Source of the DNA: Neocallimastix lanati (nom. inval.)
Lineage: Eukaryota; Neocallimastigomycota; Neocallimastigomycetes; Neocallimastigales; Neocallimastigaceae
Length of the DNA: 25,000 bases
NCBI GenBank assembly: GCA_016946835.1
Contig: JACVTC010000163.1
Coordinates: 140,001-165,000 of the forward strand
Direction of reading: 5' to 3'
The notes beneath the pieces were generated by a model. That model was not told where the DNA came from, did not search any database, and saw only the letters and a list, made by a program, of their open reading frames with translations. Both the position numbers and the translations under genes were made by a program. This document shows, in pieces, positions 16,339 through 24,998 of the stretch (positions are counted from its first letter, which is position 1; each line of letters starts with the position of its first letter).

Positions 16339-16382
16339 TATATACATACATACACATACATACACATACATACATACATAAT
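16339..16382 (+). repeat. ACAT tetranucleotide microsatellite
   Basis: Repeats of ATAC/ACAT with two CACATACATA interruptions directly follow the fold-back element. Confidence 0.85.
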
Positions 16383-16861
16383 TAAAAAAAAAAAAAAGCA
16401 TACTTGCATTTGAATATATAAATCCAAATTGTATTTATAAATTATTTCATACAAGAATAGTTTCCAATGTTTTTGTATATAGTCATATACTATTTATAAT
16501 ATTAACATGAATAATTATACTTTTTTTATTTTTATTTTATTTATTTAAATTTGTTTACTTTAAAACAAAAATATATATATATATATTAAAGATAATTAAA
16601 ATTAATTTTAGTTTTAAGTTAATGAATATCAACAATAAAAAAAAAAATTATTATTATTATTATTATAAACTATGTTTATTAATAATTTATAAATGTCAAT
16701 TTTTAACATATAAAGTAAAAAAAAAAAAAAAAAATTATATTATTATTATTATATAAAATTATTTATTTTATTTTATTTTAATTCTAATAATTATATTTGT
16801 TTATTAAAGTAACACTTTTATTTATTTTTTTTTTTAAACTTTCTCAATAATAATTTTATTT

Positions 16862-16905
<44 letters not shown>

Positions 16906-17590
16906 TTTTCATTTCATATTATATGTCAGTTTACTTTTCATTTTTTTCAATAAAAAAAATTGGTAAATAACTAAAGAAAAATGAAATTGAAATTGAAATT
17001 AAAATAAAATTTTAAAAAAAATATTTACAAAAACTTAATCTTTTTTTTTTTTTTTTATTCTTTTATTTCTTTTTTTATATTTTATTATTTTAGTTTAAAT
17101 GTTAATGATTAAAAGGAATTTATAATAAAAAAAAAATGTTTGTTTCAAAATTGAAAAAAAAATAATAAAGAAAAAGATAAATATATATAAACATCTTTTA
17201 TTAAGCAATTTTTTCTTTATTTTTGAATGGTATTAGAGAAATCTTAAAGAATAAAAATTAAAATAAAATAAAGATATTATGTATATGTATATGAATATAG
17301 ATTTAGAAAGACTAATTGATTCCTTTTTTAACAATAGAAAATATTTTTTTTTAAAAATTTAATGATAGATAATAGGAAATAATCTTTATCTTTATCATTA
17401 AATAATTATTATCTTTATTTATCTTTATATTACCATTAATTATAAATATATATACATATTTTTTTATTTTTTACTTTTTTATTTATTTTTGAAATTAAAA
17501 TAAAATTGAAATTAAAATTAAAATATTTTAAATTTTTAAAATTTTTTTTTCTTTTTTTTTTATTATTATTATCATTATTTTTTTTTAACG
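16383..17590. other. AT-rich spacer with poly(T) tracts, no gene seen
   Basis: Contains poly(T) of about 37 at 16864-16900 and a T run at 17041-17056, and short GAAATT/AAATT repeats (16982-17005 and 17490-17520). No frame of interest. Confidence 0.5.
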
Positions 17591-17707
17591 ATGTCTTGGA
17601 TTTTTTTTTTTTTTTATTATTTTTCCAAAAAAAAAAATAATAATAATCACACCACTTATATGGAGAATCAATATCCTACTTTTTTTTTTATTTTTAAAAT
17701 TTATTAG
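17591..17707 (+). other. Exon-like short frame
   Basis: An ATG at 17591 opens a 38-codon frame: MSWI, a Phe/Tyr run from poly(T), then SKKKNNNNHTTYMENQYPT, and a poly(T)-derived tail. The middle (17624-17680) has codon-like complexity and higher G/C than its flanks, but the frame is short and bounded by homopolymers. Possible gene remnant only. Confidence 0.18.
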
Positions 17708-17981
17708 AATTAAACTTACAACTTATTATATATAGTATAGAAAAAAAAAATATATTTTTTTTTTTAATTTAAAAAAATTATAAATAACAAATATTTATTA
17801 TTTATTATTTATTACTTATTAATACCTATTATTCATTGTTTATTATTTATAGTTTATTATTTATTATTTATTTTATTACTTATTAATACTATTATTCATA
17901 GTTTAATATTTATAGTTTATTATTTATTATTTATTTCTTATTATTTATTGTTTAATAATTTATAATTGTTTTAATTATTAC

Positions 17982-17995
17982 TAACCCTAACCCTA
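17982..17995 (+). repeat. Interstitial telomere-like repeat
   Basis: TAACCCTAACCCTA is two and a third units of CCCTAA, the complement of the TTAGGG telomere repeat common in fungi. It sits at the right edge of a degenerate TTATTTA region (17793-17960). C-runs of this kind are otherwise nearly absent from the window. Confidence 0.75.
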
Positions 17996-18036
17996 TTTTT
18001 TTGTTATTATAAACTCTGATTTTTATTTTATTATAG

Positions 18037-18071
18037 TTTATATAAATGAAAATGTGTATCATCCATCAAAA
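18037..18071 (+). other. Exon-like island, 35 bases
   Basis: A TATAG acceptor-like end (18032-18036) and a GTAAAT donor-like start (18072) enclose 35 bases readable as YINENVYHPSK in the frame with two leading bases. The consensus-like splice signals are better than for the island at 15787. No neighbouring exon was found to join to it. Confidence 0.22.
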
Positions 18072-18073
18072 GT

Positions 18074-18709
18074 AAATATTTTTTTTATACTATTTATAAT
18101 AAATTAAATAATAATAATTTTATAATAATTTATAATAAATAATATTTATATGTTTCAATTAATGATTTCTATATTTAATAAATAAGAATGTAAATAATTA
18201 ATAAAAAAAAAAAAAAAAAAAAAAAAGGATAATACTTTTTAATATAAAATAAATATATATATATATTTTTTTTTAATTTTTATTATTATTTTCTCATTTT
18301 ATTTTATTATTATATATTATAAAAATAAATAAAATAACTGAATAAATAAAAAAGTCTTTAAATATCTTCTTAAATTTTTATGAATTTAAATTTATTTCTT
18401 TTATTATTATATATTATTATTATTTAATTATTTTTTTGAAATTTTTATGATGAAAAAAAAAAAAAAAAAAAGTATAAATTTGATGTGTTGTACTATTGTA
18501 CTTTAATATCCTATTTCTTTTTTTGTTTTAAAAAAAATTATATAATATAAAATAAAAAAAAATAAAATAAAAATAAAAATAATAAAATTCTATTTTTTTT
18601 TTTTTTTTCTTTTTTTTTTTTTAATGCAATTCACCTTTTATAGTTAGACACTTTTATGTTATGTACATTTTAAATATATTTTATATTTTTATTTTTTTAC
18701 TTTCTTTAT

Positions 18710-18767
<58 letters not shown>

Positions 18768-19090
18768 CCTACATATTTTTATCTTACATAATGCATTGAC
18801 ACATTGTTTATAAAAAAATAAAAAAGTACAAATTAAATATAAAAATAGCAATAAAAGAAAAAAAAAAATATGTTAATTTTATTATATCGATAGACTTCTA
18901 AACTAGAAATAAAAAAATAAAATAAAATATACATGTATGAATATTTATTTTATTTTATTTTTTAATTTTTATCTGAAAAATTTTAAAAATATAAAATTTG
19001 AATTGAATAACAATAATAAAATAATAATATATATATATATAAACTGCATAGTTTTTTTTTTTTTTTTTTATTTTTATAATAATTTTTCCT

Positions 19091-19124
<34 letters not shown>

Positions 19125-19269
19125 AAGAAAAAAACTTATTTATTCTTATTCTTATTATTTATAATTTTATTATGTTTTATTATTAATATTTTTTTTTTTT
19201 GATTTTTACATTTTTACTTAAACTCTTTATAATTATATAATCTTTTTTATTTTTTATTTTTTTTATTTT

Positions 19270-19307
<38 letters not shown>

Positions 19308-19684
19308 TTTATGATTTTTAATATTTAAAGATATTATTAAAGTTAGCTATTAGCTATTAGCTTTTAAATCATTTTATTATTATTTTTATTATTATTGTTT
19401 CATTATTATTTTATTTTACTTTTTTATTTGTATTTATAATTTTTTTTATTTATATATATGTATATATATAAAAAGAAAAAATTAAGTTTAAAGTTATCCT
19501 TTTTTCATTTTTCATATATTTTTTTTTTTTTAAAAAAAAAAAAAAAATAAAAATAAAATAAAAACAAATAATAAAAATAATAAAAATAATAATTGAGAAT
19601 TATAAAAAATTTATATGTAAATATATAAATATATATATATATATTAATATTATTATTAATATTATTATTAAGATATTAATACAG

Positions 19685-19725
<41 letters not shown>

Positions 19726-20285
19726 TAATTTATTAACTTTTTAATATAATATAATATAATAAATAATTTTATAATTTTATATCGTATGTAATTTATTTGA
19801 CAATAACATATTATATTTATAAAAATAATAATAATAAAATATATAAATTTTCTTTTTTGTAAAGTATGATTTAATATGATAGTCGATGAATATTTATATA
19901 TATAGATACTTTTTTTTTTTTTTTTTTTTTTTCTTGATTTTCATTTTATTTACTCTATTGATAATGAATCAGTTAAACTATACCTAAAGTATAAAAAAAA
20001 ATTAATAAAAAATGAAAATTAATTTTATCTATTAATTTATTAATAGATAAACTATTCCATTGCTTTATCACTAATTACTATTATTTATTTTATTTATTTC
20101 TACTACTACTATTATTAATAGTATTTTAATTTATAATTCATAAAAGTTTGGTTTACAATTTTTTTTTTTTTTTTTTTTTAATTAATGGTACAATATACAG
20201 TTAACTATGAATTACTTTACAAGTAGAAACATATATATTCTTATGAGTAATAGTAATAATTATTAAATAAAAAAAAAAAGATTAA
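18074..20285. other. AT-rich region dominated by long poly(T) tracts, no gene seen
   Basis: Long plus-strand T runs lie at about 18711-18765 (55 bases), 19272-19304 (33), 19687-19720 (34), 19911-19932 and 20160-20179; A runs of 18-24 lie at 18202-18226 and 18454-18471. TTAGCTA is repeated about three times at 19343-19363. Two AT-rich frames at 18937-19119 end in Phe runs and are not supportable. Confidence 0.6.
20024..20051. repeat. 28-base near-perfect palindrome
   Basis: TTTATCTATTAAT (20024-20036) and ATTAATAGATAAA (20039-20051) are exact reverse complements with a 2-base centre. Confidence 0.85.
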
Positions 20286-20289
20286 AAGT

Positions 20290-20830
20290 GAAATAATAGA
20301 ATATGAATGAGATATTGAGATAGGAGTTGGCGTTGTAGGTAATAGGAAGTGCGTAAAAGTATGTATCTAGGAGGTAAAAATGTAGGAGAAGGAAGGAAGG
20401 GGGCTATGTATATAAGATGTAAAGTGTATAATTGTGTAATTGGAAGATGTAAAGTGTATAAATATGGAGTTGCAAGATGTATAAAGTGTATGAGTATGAA
20501 GGGGGGTTAATAGGTAAGATGTAATGTGTATAATTGTGTGATTATAAGTTGTAAAATGTATAATTATGAAGTTGTAAGATGTAAAGTGTATATGGAGGAA
20601 GGGGGTTTATCGGTAAGATATAAAGTGAATGGGTGTTAAGTTGTAAGATGTAAAGTGTATAAATGTGTAGTTGTAGGATGCAAAGTGTATGAGTGTGTAG
20701 TTGTAGGATGTAAAGTGTTAGAGTAGGAAGTGGGAGGAATGTAATGTAAGATATTAGTAAATAGTTGAGAAGGATGAAAATGATAGACAAATAGACCAAA
20801 TAGGATAAATGGGACGAATAGTCCATTCCT
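20290..20830 (+). repeat. G-rich minisatellite, period about 30 bp with a higher-order unit near 100 bp
   Basis: About ten copies of AGATGTAAAGTGTATA-type cores start near 20414, 20444, 20478, 20515, 20551, 20577, 20614, 20644, 20674 and 20704; the clean spacing is 30 bp. A second box, GGAAGGGGG followed by TTAT or a variant and GGTAAGAT, appears near 20395, 20498 and 20595, giving a longer period of about 100 bp. The strand is strikingly G/T/A with almost no C. Minus-strand frames stay open in two phases (LYILQLHTHT and TLHPTTTHSY repeats) because the period is a multiple of three; I do not call a protein. Confidence 0.8.
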
Positions 20831-20872
20831 TTTCAGAAATGTTAATAACAATAACAGTTAAAGGAGAGAGAA

Positions 20873-20905
<33 letters not shown>

Positions 20906-21013
20906 GGAGGGGAATAAATAAAAAAGATCTTATTGTAATAAATAAAATCTATTATATTTGTTTATTTGTTTATTTATTTATTTTTTTTGGAAGGATAATA
21001 CACTAAATAAAAA

Positions 21014-21101
<88 letters not shown>

Positions 21102-21159
21102 TTCGTTCCTTCTTTCTTCGTTCCTTCTTTCTTTTCTTCTCTTGATATAAAAAAAAATT
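20831..21159. other. Poly(T) and CTTT microsatellite region
   Basis: T run at 20879-20905, poly(T) of 34 at 21016-21049, then CTTT tetramers at 21058-21098 grading into TTCCTTCGTTCC-type pyrimidine repeats to 21140. On the minus strand this is a purine tract directly beyond the 3' end of the decayed gene. Confidence 0.75.
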
Positions 21160-21161
21160 AC

Positions 21162-21583
21162 ATTTCCAGATATTGTCGATATATATATAGTTAAATAAGT
21201 TTTTATATCAACTGCAAAAGAATATATTAAAGCACTAAAAAAAAAAAAAATTAAAGTTATTTATATATATATATATATTACCTAAATGTTCCAATACTGA
21301 TTCAATGAATTCCTCATTTTTATATAATGATTTAACATCATTGATGTCATATTCATTATTTGGTAAAATGTTTGAATCTAGAGGTTTAAACTCATTTCTC
21401 ATTTAATTTATCTAATAATAAATTATTAATATCAATGTTATATTCATTATTTATTTTAGACATGTCACATGTGACACTTTGGGTTTCCCAGTTTTCTTTA
21501 CAACACTTTTAAAATTTAATTCGAGAATATTATTAATCTAATGATCACCATCATTAATTATTTCATCTATTGGTATTGGTATA

Positions 21584-21617
<34 letters not shown>

Positions 21618-23565
21618 TTAACATATTTATCGTCTAAATCATTGTATCGTAAATTTAATGTATCTAATTGATTTCTCAAAAACTTATTATACTGAGGATT
21701 GATAATATATTCGATTCTATCAGGTCCATTATTTTTCTTCGTCATCATAGCTCTTATTACATTAGCATTCACTTTTAACTCTTTCTTTATCATTATCACT
21801 AATTTTATTGTCTTCATCATTATAAATATAACCAGGATATTTTAAATCATCGTTAAGATTCAAATCATTAATCTGTGGTATTGAAATTGTTTCAATAATA
21901 CCGTTAACACTTTTAGTCAATACAAAAACACTTTTATATAAAATATCAAAACTAATTGCATTTATATATCCATCATTATTTTTTCCGTTCGGACTAATAT
22001 ATTTATTATCATAAAACTTATTAATAACCTCAATATTCATATTATTAGCATTCGAATCAATATAGGAATAAGAATTTAACAAAATTTTAATCGTTTCATC
22101 CGATGAACTATTAGTGTTTATTCCATTTCTAATATCAGTTTTCTTTTACTTTCAAAATGTATATTATTCATTAAATGGTTAATTAAATTGTCAATATTTG
22201 ATCCTTTAATATTGAAATTTTTATCAAGTATTTCATTAATAATATCCTTAAAAGTATTGAACATTGTAATTATATTTTTCATTTCTAAATATTTTTTATT
22301 TATCATATTTTTTTAAATCAATATTTCTACGTTTTTGTAAAGCATCTTCAATATCATTATAAACATTATTAGCTATTCGTTGACATTATTGATAAGATAC
22401 CTCAATTCCATTTATATTTCCTAAAACTGATTCAAGTTCTTCAGCAAATTTGGTTTTAAAGTTTTTCAACTTCTTGTTTAGCATTATTTTTTTAATTTCA
22501 TTTAATGTTTCATATTCATCAATTACTAATCCAATATTTTTTGAAAAATCATCAAGACGTTTTTTTTTTTTTTTTTTTTATTTAAAATATTTTGATTAGT
22601 TATATCTTCTTGAATAACTTTATTTACTTCTTCCATAATACTATTTTTAATAGTATTATTTTCATCAAATATTTCGCTTTTACTATTACTGATAAGTTTA
22701 TCATATATCTTATCATATTTATTTTCATCCAAATTTATAGGATTATAATATTATATTTCTCGTTGTTCATATTCATCATCTTTTTCCCAACTTCCATTCT
22801 CAAATTTTAATGTCATTACATGTGCCATTCTTTGATTTAATTCATCTTTTATTAAAATATGGTATCTATTTAAATTATTAATATCACTATTAACTAATAT
22901 GAAATTTACTTTTTTTTGTGGATTCTTTTTCTATATCAGAATCACCAAAATATCTATTTTTACAAGTATTAACATCAGATTGACATTGATCTATAAAACT
23001 ATTTAAAACAGCTTCCTTAATACTATTAGTTAATGATAAATTTTTATTTCCATTGGAATGAATATTATAAACAATATTACTATTTAAATAATTATTTTTA
23101 AAGGATACAGTTTTACTGTCAACAAGAAATATAATCCACAAATCTTAAATCATTATTACTAAATACAGATAATTTGGGAATTAATTTTTTTAATAATATC
23201 TTTATCATCAATATATCTCATTTTTAATATTATTATATACTTCTTTCGCAGAAGGAAATAATACATTTATAAAATATTCAATAGCTTTATCTTTAGGTAA
23301 TTTTCTTGCTTCAGGAATAATATCTAATAGAGAAACATTTATAGGGTTACCTGAAATATTAATATTAATAGTAACTAATTTTTCAACAGTTTTACCATTT
23401 TCAATTACAAGTTTCGGTTGCTGGTTTACATTTATCTCTGTCTATACACGATTTATCCGCAGCTACTAAAATTAATGATGAAATTAATAATATATCAAGA
23501 TTAGGTGCACTTGAATATACCTTAAGTATAAAATTTAAAAATAGAAAAATAAATATTATTTTCAT
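21162..23565 (-). pseudogene. Decayed gene for a secreted, Asn-rich protein of unknown family
   Basis: Starts at the ATG at 23565 (minus): MKIIFIFLFLNFILKVYSSA is a good signal peptide. Coding-quality sequence continues to about 21283, but only by changing frame many times. Shifts or stops lie near 23401-23430, 23215, 23175, 23140, 22910, 22747, 22560-22579 (A20), 22490, 22386 (TAA), 22310, 22125, 21790, 21605, 21538 (TAG), 21455 and 21400. Readable pieces include IEYFINVLFPSAKEVYNN, KEAVLNSFIDQCQSDVNTCK, RIEYIINPQYNKFLRNQLDT and DVKSLYKNEEFIESVLEHLG. A GTAATA donor near 21283 and a possible last exon at 21211-21162 are weaker. I recognise no family. Paired Cys near the mature N-terminus and in the Cys-Gln-Ser...Cys segment suit an extracellular protein. 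Introns cannot explain the shifts, which lack GT...AG boundaries. Confidence 0.7.
21463..21476. repeat. 14-bp perfect palindrome
   Basis: TGTCACATGTGACA is its own reverse complement and lies inside the decayed gene. It contains an E-box-like CACATGTG core. On the minus strand it encodes part of VSHVTC, so it may be chance. Confidence 0.6.
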
Positions 23566-23929
23566 TTTTAATATTTTTTTTTTTAAAAAAAAGAAAAGGA
23601 AAATAATCATTTTATAAATAATTATTTTTTATTTTTTATTTTTTTTTTTACTAAATTTTATACTTTTTATCATAATGTTATATTGTTTCATCAACATATT
23701 TATCAAATACTTTTAAAGTTTTATATAACATAATATTAAAGTCAGTTATATTCCTATTAAAATTTCTTTTAATAATAATACGTTTATCATATATATTAAT
23801 AGCTGAATAATTTAATGAATTAAAGTAATACTAAAATACTAAAATAGGAATAATTATTATGTATTAAAGAAATTAAATAACATAATTTAATTAAAAAAAC
23901 AAAAATATAACTTAATATATAATTTGGAT

Positions 23930-23939
23930 CGTTTAATAT
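23930..23939 (+). repeat. Target-site duplication, left copy
   Basis: CGTTTAATAT, identical to 24177-24186. The bases beyond it differ on both sides. Confidence 0.85.
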
Positions 23940-24176
23940 GGGTGTGGGGCATTTCGCCAAATTGCAATTCGCCAAGTTGCTTTTCGCCAAATTGAAAATT
24001 TTAAATAAATAAATAAATCAATAAATAAAATTAAATATTATTAATATTGAATAAAAACAATTTTAAAAAAATTATTTTGAATTAATATTTATTTATTTAT
24101 TTATTTATTTATATCAATACTCCACTTGTCGAAATGCAACCTGTCGAAATGCAATTTGGAGAAATGCAACTCTCCC
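23940..24176. mobile_element. 237-bp non-autonomous DNA transposon (MITE), Mutator-like by its 10-bp duplication
   Basis: Terminal inverted repeats of 55 bp (23940-23994 and 24122-24176) match at 43 of 55 positions by eye. Each arm holds about three copies of a 15-bp subunit: CATTTCGCCAAATTG, CAATTCGCCAAGTTG and CTTTTCGCCAAATTG on the left; CACTTGTCGAAATG-type on the right. The centre is A/T simple sequence with no coding capacity. Flanks carry a perfect 10-bp duplication. Element ends starting GGG and a 9-11 bp duplication are typical of the Mutator superfamily; the assignment is inference because no transposase is present. The G/C-rich arms stand out sharply from the host sequence. Confidence 0.85.
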
Positions 24177-24186
24177 CGTTTAATAT
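24177..24186 (+). repeat. Target-site duplication, right copy
   Basis: CGTTTAATAT, exact match to 23930-23939. On the minus strand it codes for the ILN segment of the interrupted frame. Confidence 0.85.
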
Positions 24187-24330
24187 ATTATCCAATTCAC
24201 TATTTATTAATAATAGCTCACTAAATTTTTCTCATTGATTTTTTATCATATATTTTATTCCAATATATTCAATATATTTGAAGATATTATATTCATAAAA
24301 ATACTTATAAATATCACGTTTTTTATGATA

Positions 24331-24545
24331 TTATTTTATTTTTTTAATCTTTTTTATTTTTTAATTTTTTTATTTTTTTTATTTTTTTATTTTTTTTATT
24401 TTTTTATTTTTTATTATCAAATATATATATATATTAAATTATGAAATTATTATAAAATAAAATATTTATTTAATTATTTATTTATTTATTTAAAAAAAAT
24501 TATATATAATACGCCATCTTAAAAAATATGTGGCTTAATTTTAAA
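24331..24545. other. A/T simple sequence between the broken gene and a solo transposon end
   Basis: TTTTTA-type runs (24341-24415), TA repeat (24421-24435) and TTTA repeats (24465-24492). The 69-residue plus-strand frame at 24235-24444 is largely Phe/Ile and overlaps the broken gene on the other strand. It may be the interior of the second transposon copy. Confidence 0.5.
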
Positions 24546-24576
24546 CACGTGCGTGTCCGAAATGCACTATCCCCGT
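24546..24576. mobile_element. Solo terminal repeat of a second, related transposon copy
   Basis: CACGTGCGTGTCCGAAATGC followed by ACTATCCCC is the same kind of end as the right arm of the element at 23940-24176. Reading inward from the end, GGGGATAGTGCATTTCG aligns with GGGTGTGGGGCATTTCG. No matching left end or duplication was found within the window, so the copy is truncated, diverged or larger than it looks. Confidence 0.55.
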
Positions 24577-24625
24577 ATTCATCTAATGGGATATTAATAA
24601 TAATTCTTTTATTTAAATGTTGTTA
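24577..24625 (-). pseudogene. Short coding remnant next to the solo transposon end
   Basis: On the minus strand QHLNKRIIINIPLDEY reads directly into the solo transposon end, after an in-frame stop upstream. Too short to name. It hints that this copy also landed in or beside the decayed coding sequence. Confidence 0.2.
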
Positions 24626-24825
24626 AAAAAAAAAAAATAATAATTATAATGATAAAATTATTAATTATAGAGACGTATTTGAATATTTATTTAAACTGTA
24701 TAAATTTAATAAGCTTTATAAATTAAATTTTTGAATGACAGAATTCTGTTTATTTCGTTTGGTCAGTCCTCATTTCTTAATTATTTATTATAAAATAATA
24801 TTTATATTATATTATTTAAATCAAT
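24626..24825. other. AT-rich spacer, no gene seen
   Basis: A run of 12 at 24625-24636, then AT-rich sequence with the small palindrome ACAGAATTCTGT (24739-24750). No frame of interest. Confidence 0.5.
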
Positions 24826-24998
24826 TAAACAATCAAACCACAAATTAATTTCTTATCACATTTAGCATCAATTAACTTGGTTTCAATATTTTTGTAGCGT
24901 TCAATTAAGACACTGATTTCATTAGCTTTATTTATTGCTCTTTTTTTTATTTTCCAAATTCCTCTTATTTTTCTTTTGATAATCATAATATGATAAAT
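24826..24998 (-). CDS. C-terminal part of a helical protein, running off the right edge
   Basis: The frame stays open from the edge to a TAA at 24828-24826 and includes RAINKANEISVLIERYKNIE and TKLIDAKCDKKLICGLIV. It is Lys/Glu-rich and probably helical. An ATG at 24986 could also start a 53-residue peptide. A neighbouring frame (YYDYQKKNKRNLENKKKSNK) overlaps at an A8 run, so a frameshift is likely and the piece may be another remnant of the decayed cluster. Family not recognised. Confidence 0.35.

Larger units (their letters stand above)
23678..24330 (-). pseudogene. Second broken gene of unknown family, split by a transposon
   Basis: Minus-strand frame from 24330: YHKKRDIYKYFYEYNIFKYI, then MIKNQ, an in-frame TGA (24232-24234), then EKFSELLLINSELDNILN up to the transposon at 24176. 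Beyond the transposon, after one copy of the 10-bp duplication, the same frame resumes as DPNYILS. A likely last exon at 23830-23678 follows a TTTTAG acceptor and encodes 50 residues (with KRNFNRNITDFNIMLYKTLK) ending in a TAA stop. That stop is 113 bases upstream of the secreted-protein start, on the same strand. Upstream of 24330 the sequence falls into A/T simple repeats. The family is not recognised. Confidence 0.5.

Noticed and set aside
17980-17996. A true chromosome end
   Set aside because: Only two and a third CCCTAA units, internal to continuous sequence on both sides.
20542-20851. Two overlapping minus-strand frames with Thr/His and Leu/Tyr repeats
   Set aside because: Both come from a 30-bp minisatellite whose length is a multiple of three; being open in two phases argues for repeat structure and not for a protein.
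22380-22395. Alternative genetic code (TAA read as Gln) in the decayed gene
   Set aside because: The two intact genes end normally at TAA, and the decayed gene also has frameshifts, TAG and TGA.
21200-23565. Frame changes in the decayed gene explained by many tiny introns
   Set aside because: The breaks lack GT...AG borders and usually involve overlaps or one- to two-base offsets. Introns in the intact genes are 157-519 bp.
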